A stretch of 64,000 nt of DNA from Alteromonas sp047556435 (GCF_047556435.1 NZ_CP180210.1:186001-250000), one strand, 5' to 3'; shown: positions 26,181 through 35,439, counted from the stretch's first letter. Translations and numbers: made by a program. Notes: generated by a model from the sequence alone, not told the origin.

Positions 26181-27074
26181 TCACGCTTCCGGCTGCACAT
26201 GAAGCGCCTTCTCCAGATAATCCAGGATCAGACTGACTCCCGGTGCTATCCACCGGGTTTGAGGGTATAACCCCCAGATCCCCTCACTGTCGGGGCGGTA
26301 TTCGCTGAGGATCTCGATTAGCGTGCCGTTTTCCAGGCAGGGGCCGACGTATTCTTCCGGCAATTGCACAATGCCGAGGTTGTTAAGGGCACAGTCACGC
26401 AAAGAGATACCGCTGTTACAGCGAAGACTGCCCGTCACGGTAAGTGCTTTTTCCTGTCCTTTGATTGAAAACCGCCAGTAACCCAAAGAGCCTACCAGAC
26501 AGTTATGCTGTTTAAGCGATTCAAGTGAGTGTGGTGTGCCGTGTTGTCTGAGGTACGCGGCAGATGCACAGGTATACACATTGCGGCTGGCCAGCTTACG
26601 GTGACGAAGCCGGCTGTCTTCCAGTCTTCCCAGACGAATAGCCATATCCAGCCCGGCATCAACCAGGTCCAGGCGTGCATTAGACAGCTCAATGTCCAGA
26701 TGCAGTTGCGGATAACGTTGCTGAAAGGTGATAAGCAATGGCATGAGAACCCTTTCGCCAAACGTAATTGGTGCAGTTAGGCGTAGTTTGCCTCTGGGCG
26801 TTGACTGCTGCTGCGTTAAATCATGTTCGCTGGCTTCAAAGCCATCAATAAGCTGCCGACACTGCTGGTAGTAGCGTGCGCCTGCTTCAGAAACCCGAAC
26901 GCGCCGGGTTGTGCGGTGCAATAGCTGAATGCCAAGACGCTGCTCTAACTGACTGACCTGACGGCTAACCTGCGCATTCGAAATATTGAGGCGACCCGCA
27001 GCGGCGGTAAAGGAACCGGCTTCCACGACGGCGACAAACTCTGCGACCCCTTGCCAGGGATGATGACTCTGCAT
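26181..27074 (-). CDS. yafC: LysR-family regulator, YafC-like
   Basis: 297 residues. The winged helix-turn-helix is at 10-65 (FVAVVEAGSFTAAAGRLNISNAQVSRQVSQLE), followed by a linker helix and a two-lobed effector domain at 95-290 (GKLRLTAPITFGERVLMPLL). It is in the CrgA/DmlR-type LysR subgroup to which YafC belongs, and it is adjacent to dkgB as in E. coli. It is divergent from the frmA-like gene, with about 100 bp between the starts, so it may control that gene instead. The inducer is unknown. Confidence 0.8.
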   Translation of the reverse strand: MQSHHPWQGVAEFVAVVEAGSFTAAAGRLNISNAQVSRQVSQLEQRLGIQLLHRTTRRVRVSEAGARYYQQCRQLIDGFEASEHDLTQQQSTPRGKLRLTAPITFGERVLMPLLITFQQRYPQLHLDIELSNARLDLVDAGLDMAIRLGRLEDSRLRHRKLASRNVYTCASAAYLRQHGTPHSLESLKQHNCLVGSLGYWRFSIKGQEKALTVTGSLRCNSGISLRDCALNNLGIVQLPEEYVGPCLENGTLIEILSEYRPDSEGIWGLYPQTRWIAPGVSLILDYLEKALHVQPEA

Positions 27075-27175
27075 TGTTACACCACAGTAATAGTGAATTT
27101 ATAATTTAAATATTATCAGCTTTCGTGCACTAATGTAGGATACTGACATTACCTTCTCACCTTGGAGAAATTGCA

Positions 27176-28303
27176 ATGTCAGCAAAAACCATTACCTGTC
27201 GAGCGGCCGTTGCCTGGGGACCGGGCGAACCGCTGAAAATAGAAAATGTAGATGTCGCGCCACCAAAGGCCGGTGAGGTGCGCATTAAAGTTATCGCATC
27301 AGGGGTCTGTCACACAGACGCGTTCACGCTCTCTGGTGACGATCCGGAAGGTATTTTCCCCTCCATTCTCGGCCACGAGGGCGGTGGTATCGTCGAGTCT
27401 ATAGGTGAAGGCGTTACCGGGCTTGAAGTAGGCGATCATGTGATCCCGCTGTATACGCCGGAATGTGGTGAATGTAAGTTCTGCAAATCAGGCAAAACCA
27501 ACCTGTGTGGAAAGATCCGCGAGACACAGGGCAAAGGGCTGATGCCAGACGGCACAACCCGCTTTTCTATCGACGGAAAACCGATATATCACTATATGGG
27601 TTGTTCGACTTTTGCCGAATACACCGTGCTACCCGAAATCTCGCTGGCGAAGATTAATAAGAAAGCCCCTCTGGAAGAAGTATGTCTGCTGGGCTGCGGT
27701 GTGACTACCGGTATGGGAGCGGTAATGAATACCGCTAAGGTAGAAAAAGGCGACTCAGTGGCAGTATTTGGTCTTGGCGGCATTGGCTTAAGTGCCATTA
27801 TTGGTGCCGCGATGGCGGGGGCATCAAGAATTATTGCCATTGATATTAACGAAAGTAAATTCGACCTGGCAACCAAGCTGGGCGCTACTGACTGCATTAA
27901 TCCGAAAAACTACGACAAGCCTATTCAGGACGTTATTGTCGAGTTGACCGATGGCGGCGTGGATTACTCTTTTGAATGTATCGGTAATGTCGATGTGATG
28001 CGCTCTGCACTGGAGTGCTGCCACAAAGGGTGGGGAGAATCTGTGATCATCGGCGTGGCCGGTGCCGGACAGGAAATATCCACCCGTCCGTTCCAACTGG
28101 TAACGGGCCGCGTTTGGCGCGGAACCGCCTTTGGTGGCGTGAAAGGGCGCAGTGAATTGCCAGATTATGTTGAGCGCTACCTGGATGGCGAATTCAAGCT
28201 GAGTGACTTCATTACGCATACGATGCCGCTGGATGACATTAACGACGCTTTTGAGTTGATGCATGAAGGAAAGAGTATTCGTACGGTACTTCAGTACGCC
28301 TGA
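27176..28303 (+). CDS. frmA: S-(hydroxymethyl)glutathione dehydrogenase / class III alcohol dehydrogenase
   Basis: 375 residues, the usual length. It oxidises S-hydroxymethylglutathione, the formaldehyde adduct, with NAD+ and also reduces S-nitrosoglutathione. Catalytic zinc ligands are C45 and H67 (GVCHTDAF, ILGHEGGG). The structural zinc has C97, C100, C103 and C111. The Rossmann loop is VFGLGGIGLSAI. TTGA-independent ribosome site CTTGGAG lies 8 bases upstream. The usual partner, S-formylglutathione hydrolase (frmB/fghA), is not next to it. Confidence 0.95.
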   Translation: MSAKTITCRAAVAWGPGEPLKIENVDVAPPKAGEVRIKVIASGVCHTDAFTLSGDDPEGIFPSILGHEGGGIVESIGEGVTGLEVGDHVIPLYTPECGECKFCKSGKTNLCGKIRETQGKGLMPDGTTRFSIDGKPIYHYMGCSTFAEYTVLPEISLAKINKKAPLEEVCLLGCGVTTGMGAVMNTAKVEKGDSVAVFGLGGIGLSAIIGAAMAGASRIIAIDINESKFDLATKLGATDCINPKNYDKPIQDVIVELTDGGVDYSFECIGNVDVMRSALECCHKGWGESVIIGVAGAGQEISTRPFQLVTGRVWRGTAFGGVKGRSELPDYVERYLDGEFKLSDFITHTMPLDDINDAFELMHEGKSIRTVLQYA

Positions 28304-28639
28304 GCGAGCGGACATTGCAACGTTGATTTCAGCTTACCTCATACTATTGCATAGTCGGTTGACCCGGATGCAGCCTGCTCTGGCAGTATGAGGCTTTGAC
28401 AGCGCCGGCAGCTCCGGCGTTGTCGGTTTTTTCTGACCACATCGGTAAGTCGCATCGTCAAGGCAGACATAAGACAGTTGATGTCATCGACGAAGTGATC
28501 AAAATTCAGGCTGGTCGGGTACAAACCCCCTCAATCTCAACAGTGATGATATGTTACGCTTTACTGCTCTTGAATTATGCGCGGTGAGCCCCACTGTTCG
28601 AAGACGCGTCCGACTTATTTATTCCACGGGACTGTCATT
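28304..28639. other. 336-bp intergenic region between frmA and cysE
   Basis: It contains the frmA terminator and, further right, the cysE promoter region. The short frames here have no support. Confidence 0.5.
28398..28432 (+). terminator. Rho-independent terminator of frmA
   Basis: An 11-bp stem (GACAGCGCCGG / CCGGCGTTGTC, one G-U pair), a 5-base loop, then GG and TTTTTT. It lies 95 bp after the frmA stop. Confidence 0.85.
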
Positions 28640-29452
28640 ATGCAAGCTCTTTCCAATACCACAGACTTCTGGCTGACCTTAAAACAGGAAGCACAGCGTG
28701 TCGCTGACAACGAACCGCTGCTTGCGAGCTTTATTCACGCCTGCATACTCACCCATCATAATTTTGAGTCGAGTTTAAGCTTTATTCTGTCTAACAAAAT
28801 GGCTGACGATGTCATGCCAGCGCTGGCTATCCGTGAAGTCTTCGATGAGGCGTACCTGCTGGAGCCGGCGATAACAGAAGCTGCTATTGAAGATATCAAA
28901 GCCGTGCATCGCCGTGATGCCGCCGTCAATGATTACCTCACGCCATTAATTCATTTTAAAGGTTTTCATGCTGTGCAGGTGCATCGCATGGCGCATTATC
29001 TGTGGCAACATGGTCGCCATCAGCTTGCGTTGTTCCTGCAAAGTCGTAACTCCGAGACTTTTGGTGTGGACATTCACCCTGCCGCACAAATCGGTAAGGG
29101 AGTAATGTTCGACCATGCTACTGGTATTGTCATCGGCGAGACAGCGGTGGTGGAAGACAATGTATCGATTTTGCAAAGTGTCACACTGGGCGGCACCGGG
29201 CATGAGTCTGGCGATCGCCATCCGAAAGTGCGACAGGGAGTGCTGGTGGGAGCCGGTGCTAAAATCCTGGGTAATATTGAGATTGGTGAAGGCTCGAAAG
29301 TCGGTGCCGGTAGTGTGGTCTTAAGCAGTGTGCCTCCGCATGTCACCGTCGTGGGTGTGCCGGCTAAAGTTGTGGGACGTCCGAGTTGTCCAAGACCTTG
29401 CGATTCTATGAAGCAAAATGTGCTGGAAGACAACGACGACCAGCCAGGCTAG
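28640..29452 (+). CDS. cysE: serine O-acetyltransferase
   Basis: 270 residues from ATG 28640 (E. coli 273). Transfers acetyl from acetyl-CoA to L-serine, the committing step of cysteine synthesis. An N-terminal helical domain is at 1-135 (SFILSNKMADDVMPALAIREVFDEAY). The left-handed beta-helix hexapeptide domain is at 140-250 (GVDIHPAAQIGKGVMFDHATGIVIGETAVVEDN). Catalytic His and Asp are in FDHATG and VHRMAHYL. The C-terminal tail that carries cysteine-synthase binding and feedback in E. coli is short here. Stand-alone gene. Confidence 0.95.
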   Translation: MQALSNTTDFWLTLKQEAQRVADNEPLLASFIHACILTHHNFESSLSFILSNKMADDVMPALAIREVFDEAYLLEPAITEAAIEDIKAVHRRDAAVNDYLTPLIHFKGFHAVQVHRMAHYLWQHGRHQLALFLQSRNSETFGVDIHPAAQIGKGVMFDHATGIVIGETAVVEDNVSILQSVTLGGTGHESGDRHPKVRQGVLVGAGAKILGNIEIGEGSKVGAGSVVLSSVPPHVTVVGVPAKVVGRPSCPRPCDSMKQNVLEDNDDQPG

Positions 29453-29588
29453 CGTGTCACGACGGAATCATATCGCTCGCGAAGTGTTGGTATTGAGCCG
29501 GATTTAGCAATCTGGTGTTAACGAATCATAGTGGGCACTGCTGTTCCGGCGACGTCGGAAGTGAGTGAGAGCACAACACAGGCTTTAC

Positions 29589-30560
29589 TTATCGGAGCGC
29601 TTGCTCACCGGATTGGTCTCTGGCAAGCTTCAGAGCAGTTTCAAGACTGTCTTCTGCCTTAACCTGATAATCGGCAAATACCCCGGTGTATTGCCAGTTA
29701 TCCTGCGTTAACGGATGGGTAATCTGCGCATAATAAAGCGTTAGCTCAGCGTGATTACTCACCGGTATGGTTTTTTTCATGTAGCTCATTCCCATCGTGT
29801 CATCGCCAACAATAACCGCTGCATCATGATGTTTTAGGGTGTAGCTGACAAACTCCCAGGGGCCACTGACAAAGCCTGAGGTGAGAATATATACCGGCGT
29901 TTTGCCAGCAAACGCGCTGAGTTCGGGCGCGGGGTCAGCAAGCAACTCAACCGGCTCGTGTTGGTCGTTAAACGAGACGGTTCCCATCAAGGTACCGGGC
30001 TGCAAAAACGGGCTCACCAGCTGTTGCGCGAAATCCATGGAAGCTGCGCCTGCGTCGCGCAAATCAATGATGAGAGCATCCACATCACGAAGCGTCGAAA
30101 GCGTATCCACAAGGTCGCTGCGGCGATCCGCTTTTACAAAGTCACCCTGTAGCTTTATATAACCTATGTTTTCTGACAGCAGCTCAGAATCGATAGCATT
30201 GTCCTCTGCAGGAAGTGGTTCTCTGTGCAACGCACTCATCTGACGCCTCTCCAGAAGTTCAAACCCGGTGTCGCTGGTACCGTTTACGAGTATCGATTCA
30301 AACTTCTGACGAAATTGCCCGAAATGATAACCGCGGGTAAATTCTCCGCTGGTGAGCTCGTGTTGCAGGCGGGCTTTGACTTTGTCAGTTTGCTCTGCGA
30401 ACAGGTACTCCTGAGACAGCGCGGCGACTGTATTTTCGACAATATGCCGTATTTCCTCCTTCTCAAGGTATGGCTCAGGGTGTGCGGTAGCGGCAGTGAC
30501 GACAGTGGGGGTAATGCACAATATGCAGAGCAAAAAAACAATAAGAGAATACCTGAACAT
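29589..30560 (-). CDS. exported S41-like (IRBP/tail-protease family) protein
   Basis: 323 residues from ATG 30560; an upstream in-frame TTG at 30587 is less likely. The signal peptide ends VTA/ATAHPE. An N-terminal IRBP-like helical domain (EIRHIVENTVAALSQEYLF) is at about 30-115. The S41 core follows with NIGYIKLQGDF, ALIIDLRDAG and PVYILTSGFVSGPWEFV, which keeps the likely catalytic Ser (FVSG). Then comes VIVGDDTMG, where active members usually have GETT(G)G. No PDZ domain. Related proteins are small periplasmic hydrolases of unknown substrate. The altered GDDT loop leaves activity uncertain. Confidence 0.75.
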   Translation of the reverse strand: MFRYSLIVFLLCILCITPTVVTAATAHPEPYLEKEEIRHIVENTVAALSQEYLFAEQTDKVKARLQHELTSGEFTRGYHFGQFRQKFESILVNGTSDTGFELLERRQMSALHREPLPAEDNAIDSELLSENIGYIKLQGDFVKADRRSDLVDTLSTLRDVDALIIDLRDAGAASMDFAQQLVSPFLQPGTLMGTVSFNDQHEPVELLADPAPELSAFAGKTPVYILTSGFVSGPWEFVSYTLKHHDAAVIVGDDTMGMSYMKKTIPVSNHAELTLYYAQITHPLTQDNWQYTGVFADYQVKAEDSLETALKLARDQSGEQALR

Positions 30561-30726
30561 AAAGACGCCGATCGCTGTAGTGAACAACGTTTATATATCC
30601 GAACCCTCACTTTTCAACCACAGTAACTAAAAACGCCTGTGCAGAAGCTGACACAAAATGATGTCGGCAGTGACTTACCGGTTGGCTACTAACGACGCAT
30701 CACCAGAGTGTATCTCTGGCAAGTAG

Positions 30727-31446
30727 TTATCTTTTAAGTAGTGAAACCAGCTCTGACAAGTTGTCCAGCTGGACGTGGGGCAATGCCTTAACTGGTTCCC
30801 GATTGAGCGTCATATCACGATTGCACGCGTACCATGCGGTCTGATAGCCGGCATTAATTGCGCCGTAAACGTCTTTTATCAGGTTGTCGCCAACATGAAG
30901 AATACGCTTTGCAGATAAGCCAAGTTCACTGGCCGCCTCATCGAACATGGCGCGGGCCGGCTTCATCGGGCGCGCCAGGCTGGCGTGATAAATGGTTTTA
31001 AAATAGTCAGAAATACCAATTTTATCGGCATCGACATTGCCGTTGGTAATGCCCACGAGCGGTACCTCCGCGGCAAGGGATGCTAATGCCTGGTGGACCT
31101 CATCAGAGAGTGTTAATTGGCTGCGGGCATTGTAAAAGCAGTCGAAACAGTCGGTGGCAGCGCGATGGAGTTGGTCACCGTGCACATCATGTTGTAATGC
31201 CGACTTTAAGGTCAGCAGGCGTAGCTGGCCCATGTCGGATGCCAGCTCGGGCGTTTGCGCAATCAAATCACGCCGGATGCTGTGCCAGTCTTGAGGTGTC
31301 ATTGCCGCGGCTTGGGGATAACGCTCACCAATATGGGTGCGTAAGGCTTGCTCGGCCTGACGAATAACGGGCCCGTTATCGTAAAGCGTATCATCAAGAT
31401 CAAACGTAATAGCGTGTATCGGTGCCAGTGGGCGGTAAAAACGCAT
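30727..31446 (-). CDS. yigB: HAD-superfamily phosphatase YigB
   Basis: 239 residues (E. coli YigB 238). HAD motif I is FDLDDTLYDN with both aspartates, motif II is the Thr in PLVGITNGN, Lys of motif III is near ARPMKPARAMF, and motif IV is HVGDNLIKDV. YigB dephosphorylates FMN and 5-amino-6-ribitylamino-uracil phosphate in riboflavin synthesis, with broad specificity. It is the last gene of the xerC cluster, 15 bp after xerC. Confidence 0.85.
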   Translation of the reverse strand: MRFYRPLAPIHAITFDLDDTLYDNGPVIRQAEQALRTHIGERYPQAAAMTPQDWHSIRRDLIAQTPELASDMGQLRLLTLKSALQHDVHGDQLHRAATDCFDCFYNARSQLTLSDEVHQALASLAAEVPLVGITNGNVDADKIGISDYFKTIYHASLARPMKPARAMFDEAASELGLSAKRILHVGDNLIKDVYGAINAGYQTAWYACNRDMTLNREPVKALPHVQLDNLSELVSLLKR

Positions 31447-31461
31447 GAAACTTCCTGCCAG

Positions 31462-32379
31462 TTATTTTTTGCGGGCGCGCGGATGCGCTGAATCGTAGAC
31501 CTGAGCCAGATGCTGAAAATCGAGATGGGTATACACTTGCGTGGTAGATAAATTCGCGTGACCCAACAACTCCTGCACGGCGCGCAGATCGCCACTGCTT
31601 TCCAATACGTGTGTAGCGAAAGAATGGCGCAATTTATGCGGGCTGACCTTCTGGTCGATATGCTGAAGCTGCGCCATCTGATTAAGACGATTTGCTACCT
31701 GACGGTTTGAAATACGGGTTTTGCGTTTGCTGACAAACACGCCTGGCTCATAGGGTGACGCATAGAGTGGACGGACTTTCAGCCACGCATTCAGGGCTTT
31801 TTGTGCAGTGCGCCCCAGTGGCAAGATGCGCTGCTTACTGCCCTTACCCGACACGCGCAGTGTGCCGTCAGCCTGACAATCACTTAAATTTAACCCGGTA
31901 AGTTCACTTAAGCGAAGGCCACAACCATACAGCAGTTCAAACATAGCCTGATCTCGCAGTCGCAGGCCTTCGTCTTCGTCGTCGCTGCCGTTTAGTAACT
32001 GCTGCATATCATCTACGCTGAGCTGTTTAGGTAACGGTTTCCCTTGTTTAGGCGCCTGGATGCCCTCTATCGGGTTGGTGTAAAGCTGATCATGATTTAA
32101 CAGGTACTGACAAAACGTGCGCAGCGCAGAAAGACGCAGGGCAATACTGCGGGCGCTTAGGTTTTCGCGCTTTGCGGTGGCCATTACGCGCTTTATGTCG
32201 GCAGGCGTCATCCCCGACCAGTCATGCAGCGCCAGCAATGTGGCGACTTCGGTTAACTGTCGACGGTAATTAGTTATGGTATGCGCGGATAAACCTCGTT
32301 CGACTTTAAGGTGAAGTAGAAATTTATCCAACCAATACTGGCATTTTTCAGAGAGTGAGTGGTTACTATCTTCGCGCAC
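31462..32379 (-). CDS. xerC: site-specific tyrosine recombinase XerC
   Basis: 305 residues, GTG start. With XerD it resolves chromosome dimers at dif. The core-binding domain is at 12-110. The catalytic set is R156 (GCGLRLSEL), a Lys in SGKGSKQR, H248 and R251 (SPHKLRHSFATH), H274 (LLGHANLSTTQ) and nucleophile Y283 (QVYTHLD). Cluster order and lack of an attachment site mark it as the housekeeping enzyme rather than an integron or phage integrase. 6 bp after the yigA-like gene. Confidence 0.97.
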   Translation of the reverse strand: MREDSNHSLSEKCQYWLDKFLLHLKVERGLSAHTITNYRRQLTEVATLLALHDWSGMTPADIKRVMATAKRENLSARSIALRLSALRTFCQYLLNHDQLYTNPIEGIQAPKQGKPLPKQLSVDDMQQLLNGSDDEDEGLRLRDQAMFELLYGCGLRLSELTGLNLSDCQADGTLRVSGKGSKQRILPLGRTAQKALNAWLKVRPLYASPYEPGVFVSKRKTRISNRQVANRLNQMAQLQHIDQKVSPHKLRHSFATHVLESSGDLRAVQELLGHANLSTTQVYTHLDFQHLAQVYDSAHPRARKK

Positions 32380-32385
32380 GGCGAA

Positions 32386-33081
32386 TCAGTACTCCGGCAT
32401 GTCAGGTAAAATAATGTTGAGAACCTGTTGCAGTTGCTTAAGCAGCAAGGTGTCCATGTCCGGGGTGAAGTGACTGGCATCATGGCTGCCTACAGCCAGT
32501 ATACCCAGATCCTTTTTCTCACCAAGTAAGATCAGCGCCGATGACTCTGCCGTATCGTCACCAAATAACAGCTGGCGCTCATGATGTGATAACCGGCCGA
32601 AGAAGAAGCTGTCATTTTTAAAACGCTTTTCAGCAAACAATCGGCGCTGTAATTCCGGTATCGCGTGCGGGCCGCGGAAGTTTTTAATGACAACGGATGA
32701 GAGGTTTAGCCGCTCCTGCAACACCTCTTCGAGTTTTAGTTGTATGTCGGATACAGATTGACAGTGCAGCAACTGCACATTGAGATCGGTATAAACGCGA
32801 TAAATTTTTTCATTTTGTTTGGCGATACCGATTAGCTGATTCAGCTTGTAGTTAAGCTGACGGACTTTTTTGCGCAGTTGTTCGCTTTGCAATTCGACCA
32901 GAGACACGCTGCCCTTGTGGCCATGGGGAATGGTGAGACGCTCAACTAACTCAGGGTACTGAGTGAAAAATTCGGGATTTTTAGTGAGGTAGGCACGGAC
33001 ATCTTCCGCCGTCACCAGTTCGTTATCCTCGAACGGCTCCAATGGGACGGTGGCTTTCTTCTGACCTGATACTTCACTCAT
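32386..33081 (-). CDS. yigA: DUF484 protein YigA
   Basis: 231 residues from ATG 33081, which overlaps the dapF stop (ATGA). It has an N-terminal segment typical of DUF484 (VRAYLTKNPEFFTQYPELVERLTIPH), a coiled-coil at about 50-85 (VELQSEQLRKKVRQLNYKLNQLI), and a GAF-like domain at 90-225. No catalytic residues are known. The family is almost always in the dapF-xerC cluster, which suggests a role with XerC or cell-wall precursor supply (inference). Confidence 0.88.
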   Translation of the reverse strand: MSEVSGQKKATVPLEPFEDNELVTAEDVRAYLTKNPEFFTQYPELVERLTIPHGHKGSVSLVELQSEQLRKKVRQLNYKLNQLIGIAKQNEKIYRVYTDLNVQLLHCQSVSDIQLKLEEVLQERLNLSSVVIKNFRGPHAIPELQRRLFAEKRFKNDSFFFGRLSHHERQLLFGDDTAESSALILLGEKKDLGILAVGSHDASHFTPDMDTLLLKQLQQVLNIILPDMPEY

Positions 33082-33908
33082 AAGGTTAACTGTCCATCGT
33101 AAATGTGTTCCGCCGGGCCGGTCATTTTTAGTGGGGCATCTTCGCCTGGCCAACGGATCCGTAAGCTTCCGCCGGGCAAATCAACCCGGACATCCTTTCC
33201 TAATTTACCCTGAATCTGGCCTATTGCAACTGCTGCGCATGCACCACTGCCGCAAGCCAGCGTTTCGCCCGCGCCCCGCTCAAACACGCGAAGCTTGATA
33301 TGCGAGTCAGAAATAATCTGCATAAAGCCAACATTTACCCCTTCAGGAAAGCGCTCATGGCGTTCCAGACGAGGCCCGATATCGTGTACCGGTGCGGTAT
33401 CCACATCATCGACTTCCATCACGCAGTGCGGATTTCCCATCGACACGGCACCACAGAAAAGGGTCTGCTCGTTGTCGCGGATGATATAGAAATTTTCCTG
33501 CTTGTTCGCTTTCAACGGCACTTTTGCCGGATCAAACTCAGGCTTGCCCATATTCACTGTAACCTGGCCGTCCTTCTCCAGATACAACACCATTTTGCCA
33601 GCCTTTGTACTAACGACCACTTTATTGCGATTCGTCAGACCTTTTTGCTTTACGAAACGGGCAAAACAACGCGCACCATTGCCGCATTGAGACACTTCCG
33701 AGCCGTCTGCATTGAAGATCCGGTAGTGAAAATCCTGATCAGGATCGTAGGGCGGCTCTACCAGCAGTAACTGGTCAAAGCCAATGCCAAAATTCCGGTC
33801 TGCCAATTGCTGAATTTTCTCTTTTGAGAAAAATACGTTTTGGGTCACGTTGTCCACGACCATAAAGTCGTTGCCCAAACCGTGCATTTTGGAAAACTGA
33901 ATTTGCAT
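33078..33908 (-). CDS. dapF: diaminopimelate epimerase
   Basis: 276 residues (E. coli 274). Converts LL- to meso-diaminopimelate for lysine and peptidoglycan. The two catalytic cysteines are C75 (SQCGNGARC) and C219 (LACGSGACA). N-terminal MQIQFSKMHGLGNDFMVVD is diagnostic. It sits 36 bp after lysA, so two consecutive lysine-pathway enzymes are co-transcribed, and shares 4 bp with the DUF484 gene downstream. Confidence 0.97.
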   Translation of the reverse strand: MQIQFSKMHGLGNDFMVVDNVTQNVFFSKEKIQQLADRNFGIGFDQLLLVEPPYDPDQDFHYRIFNADGSEVSQCGNGARCFARFVKQKGLTNRNKVVVSTKAGKMVLYLEKDGQVTVNMGKPEFDPAKVPLKANKQENFYIIRDNEQTLFCGAVSMGNPHCVMEVDDVDTAPVHDIGPRLERHERFPEGVNVGFMQIISDSHIKLRVFERGAGETLACGSGACAAVAIGQIQGKLGKDVRVDLPGGSLRIRWPGEDAPLKMTGPAEHIYDGQLTL

Positions 33909-33944
33909 TAATAGCGCGTCTTTCTTTTGTGTATGGTCTCTAGT

Positions 33945-35195
33945 TTACGTAAGTTTATGCTCACCTTTCCAGAGATCTTTAAGAATTTCTCGTTCACGAA
34001 CCACAATTACCTTGTCGCCATCCACCATAACTTCAGCAGGACGGCAGCGGCTATTATAGTTGGAGGCCATGACAAATCCGTACGCACCGGCGCTGCGAAC
34101 GGCCAACAAGTCGCCAGGAGCAGCCGCCAGTTCACGATCCTTGCCAAGGAAATCACCGGTTTCACACACCGGTCCGACAACATCGTAAGTACGAACTGGC
34201 GCATCCGATGCTGCTTCAACGCGGATGATTTTCTGCCACGCGGAGTACAGCGACGGTCGTATCATATCGTTCATTGCCGCATCGACAATGGCAAAGTGCT
34301 TGTCATCACCTTCTTTAATAAATTCGACTTCAGTGACCAGGATCCCCGCGTTAGCGGCAATTGCGCGACCAGGTTCCATAATCAGCTTTAATGAGTCGCG
34401 ACCGGCCATCTTTTCGGCCATGGCTGCCGCGTACTCACGCGGATGAGGCGGCTTTTCCTCGTTATACGTAACGCCAAGACCACCGCCAACATCCAAGTGA
34501 GATATCGTAATGCCTTTATCAGCGAGTTCGTCAATTAATAGCAACAGTCGTTCAAGCGCATCCACAAACGGGTCGATATCAGTTAATTGAGAGCCGATAT
34601 GACAATCCATTCCCACCACAGTCAGATTCTCCAGCGTGGCTGCAAGTTCATAGGTGGCAATGGCACGTTCGCGCGGAATACCAAACTTATTTGCTTTGAG
34701 ACCGGTGGAAATATAAGGATGAGTGCGAGCGTCAACATCCGGATTTATGCGTAAAGACACCGGCGCTTTCTTACCCATCTCACCGGCGACCTGATTAATA
34801 CGGTGTAACTCGGGCTCGGATTCGACATTAAAGCACATGATGCCCTGCTCAAGTGCATAGCGGATCTCCTGTGGTTTTTTGCCCACGCCTGAAAATACCA
34901 CCTTCGAAGGATCGCCACCGGCTTCAATGACACGGGCTAACTCACCGGCAGAAACGATATCGAAACCCGAACCCAGCTTAGCCAGCACGCTAAGCACGCC
35001 AATATTAGAGTTGGCTTTTACGGCGTAGCAAACCAGATGAGGATGTTCGCCCATTGCATCATCAAAGGCATGCCAGTGACGTTCGAGCGTCGCCCGCGAG
35101 TAAATATACAGCGGGGTGCCGTGTTCGCGGGCAATATCGCTGACGGCGACGTCTTCAGCAAACAGGCGGCCGTCCCGGTAAGCAAAATGGTCCAT
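33945..35195 (-). CDS. lysA: diaminopimelate decarboxylase
   Basis: 416 residues. Decarboxylates meso-diaminopimelate to L-lysine. The pyridoxal-phosphate lysine is K60 (CYAVKANSN). The phosphate-binding glycines lie in HLDVGGGLGV and the GPVCETGD motif carries the substrate-binding Cys at the dimer interface. Its ATG directly follows the lptM stop (TAA then ATG, no spacer). Placing lysA beside dapF is common outside enterics, where E. coli keeps it elsewhere. Confidence 0.97.
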   Translation of the reverse strand: MDHFAYRDGRLFAEDVAVSDIAREHGTPLYIYSRATLERHWHAFDDAMGEHPHLVCYAVKANSNIGVLSVLAKLGSGFDIVSAGELARVIEAGGDPSKVVFSGVGKKPQEIRYALEQGIMCFNVESEPELHRINQVAGEMGKKAPVSLRINPDVDARTHPYISTGLKANKFGIPRERAIATYELAATLENLTVVGMDCHIGSQLTDIDPFVDALERLLLLIDELADKGITISHLDVGGGLGVTYNEEKPPHPREYAAAMAEKMAGRDSLKLIMEPGRAIAANAGILVTEVEFIKEGDDKHFAIVDAAMNDMIRPSLYSAWQKIIRVEAASDAPVRTYDVVGPVCETGDFLGKDRELAAAPGDLLAVRSAGAYGFVMASNYNSRCRPAEVMVDGDKVIVVREREILKDLWKGEHKLT

Positions 35196-35378
35196 TTAGT
35201 TCTGGTCTCCGGTACTGTCATTAGCAGGGGGTGTGCGTATGTCATCAGACGTGTCGGTGTCGTCTACTGCCGTTTGCGAAGAGGTGGTGTTTTGACTTTG
35301 TTCTTCAGGAAGATACAGCGCGCCACGATAGCCGCAGCCGCTTAACAATAACGTGAATAAAACCAGTGCAACGCGCAT
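35196..35378 (-). CDS. lptM: small lipoprotein LptM (YifL)
   Basis: 60 residues from ATG 35378; an in-frame GTG at 35387 is possible. A lipoprotein signal ends in LLSGC. The mature N-terminus GYRGALYLPE matches the conserved LptM pattern (CG-x-x-G-x-LY-x-P). The rest is a polar, acidic, disordered tail. In E. coli LptM assists LptD oxidative maturation by mimicking LPS binding. It is next to dapF/lysA as in E. coli, where cyaY is the other neighbour. Confidence 0.85.
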   Translation of the reverse strand: MRVALVLFTLLLSGCGYRGALYLPEEQSQNTTSSQTAVDDTDTSDDIRTPPANDSTGDQN

Positions 35379-35439
35379 AAAAAACACGACAATCCTGCGG
35401 GTGGAAATGAATAATTGCCGATATCATCGCATTGCGCAT

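Noticed and set aside
31462..32379. Mobile-element integrase
   Set aside because: Catalytic residues and the dapF-yigA cluster identify housekeeping XerC; no attachment repeats are present.
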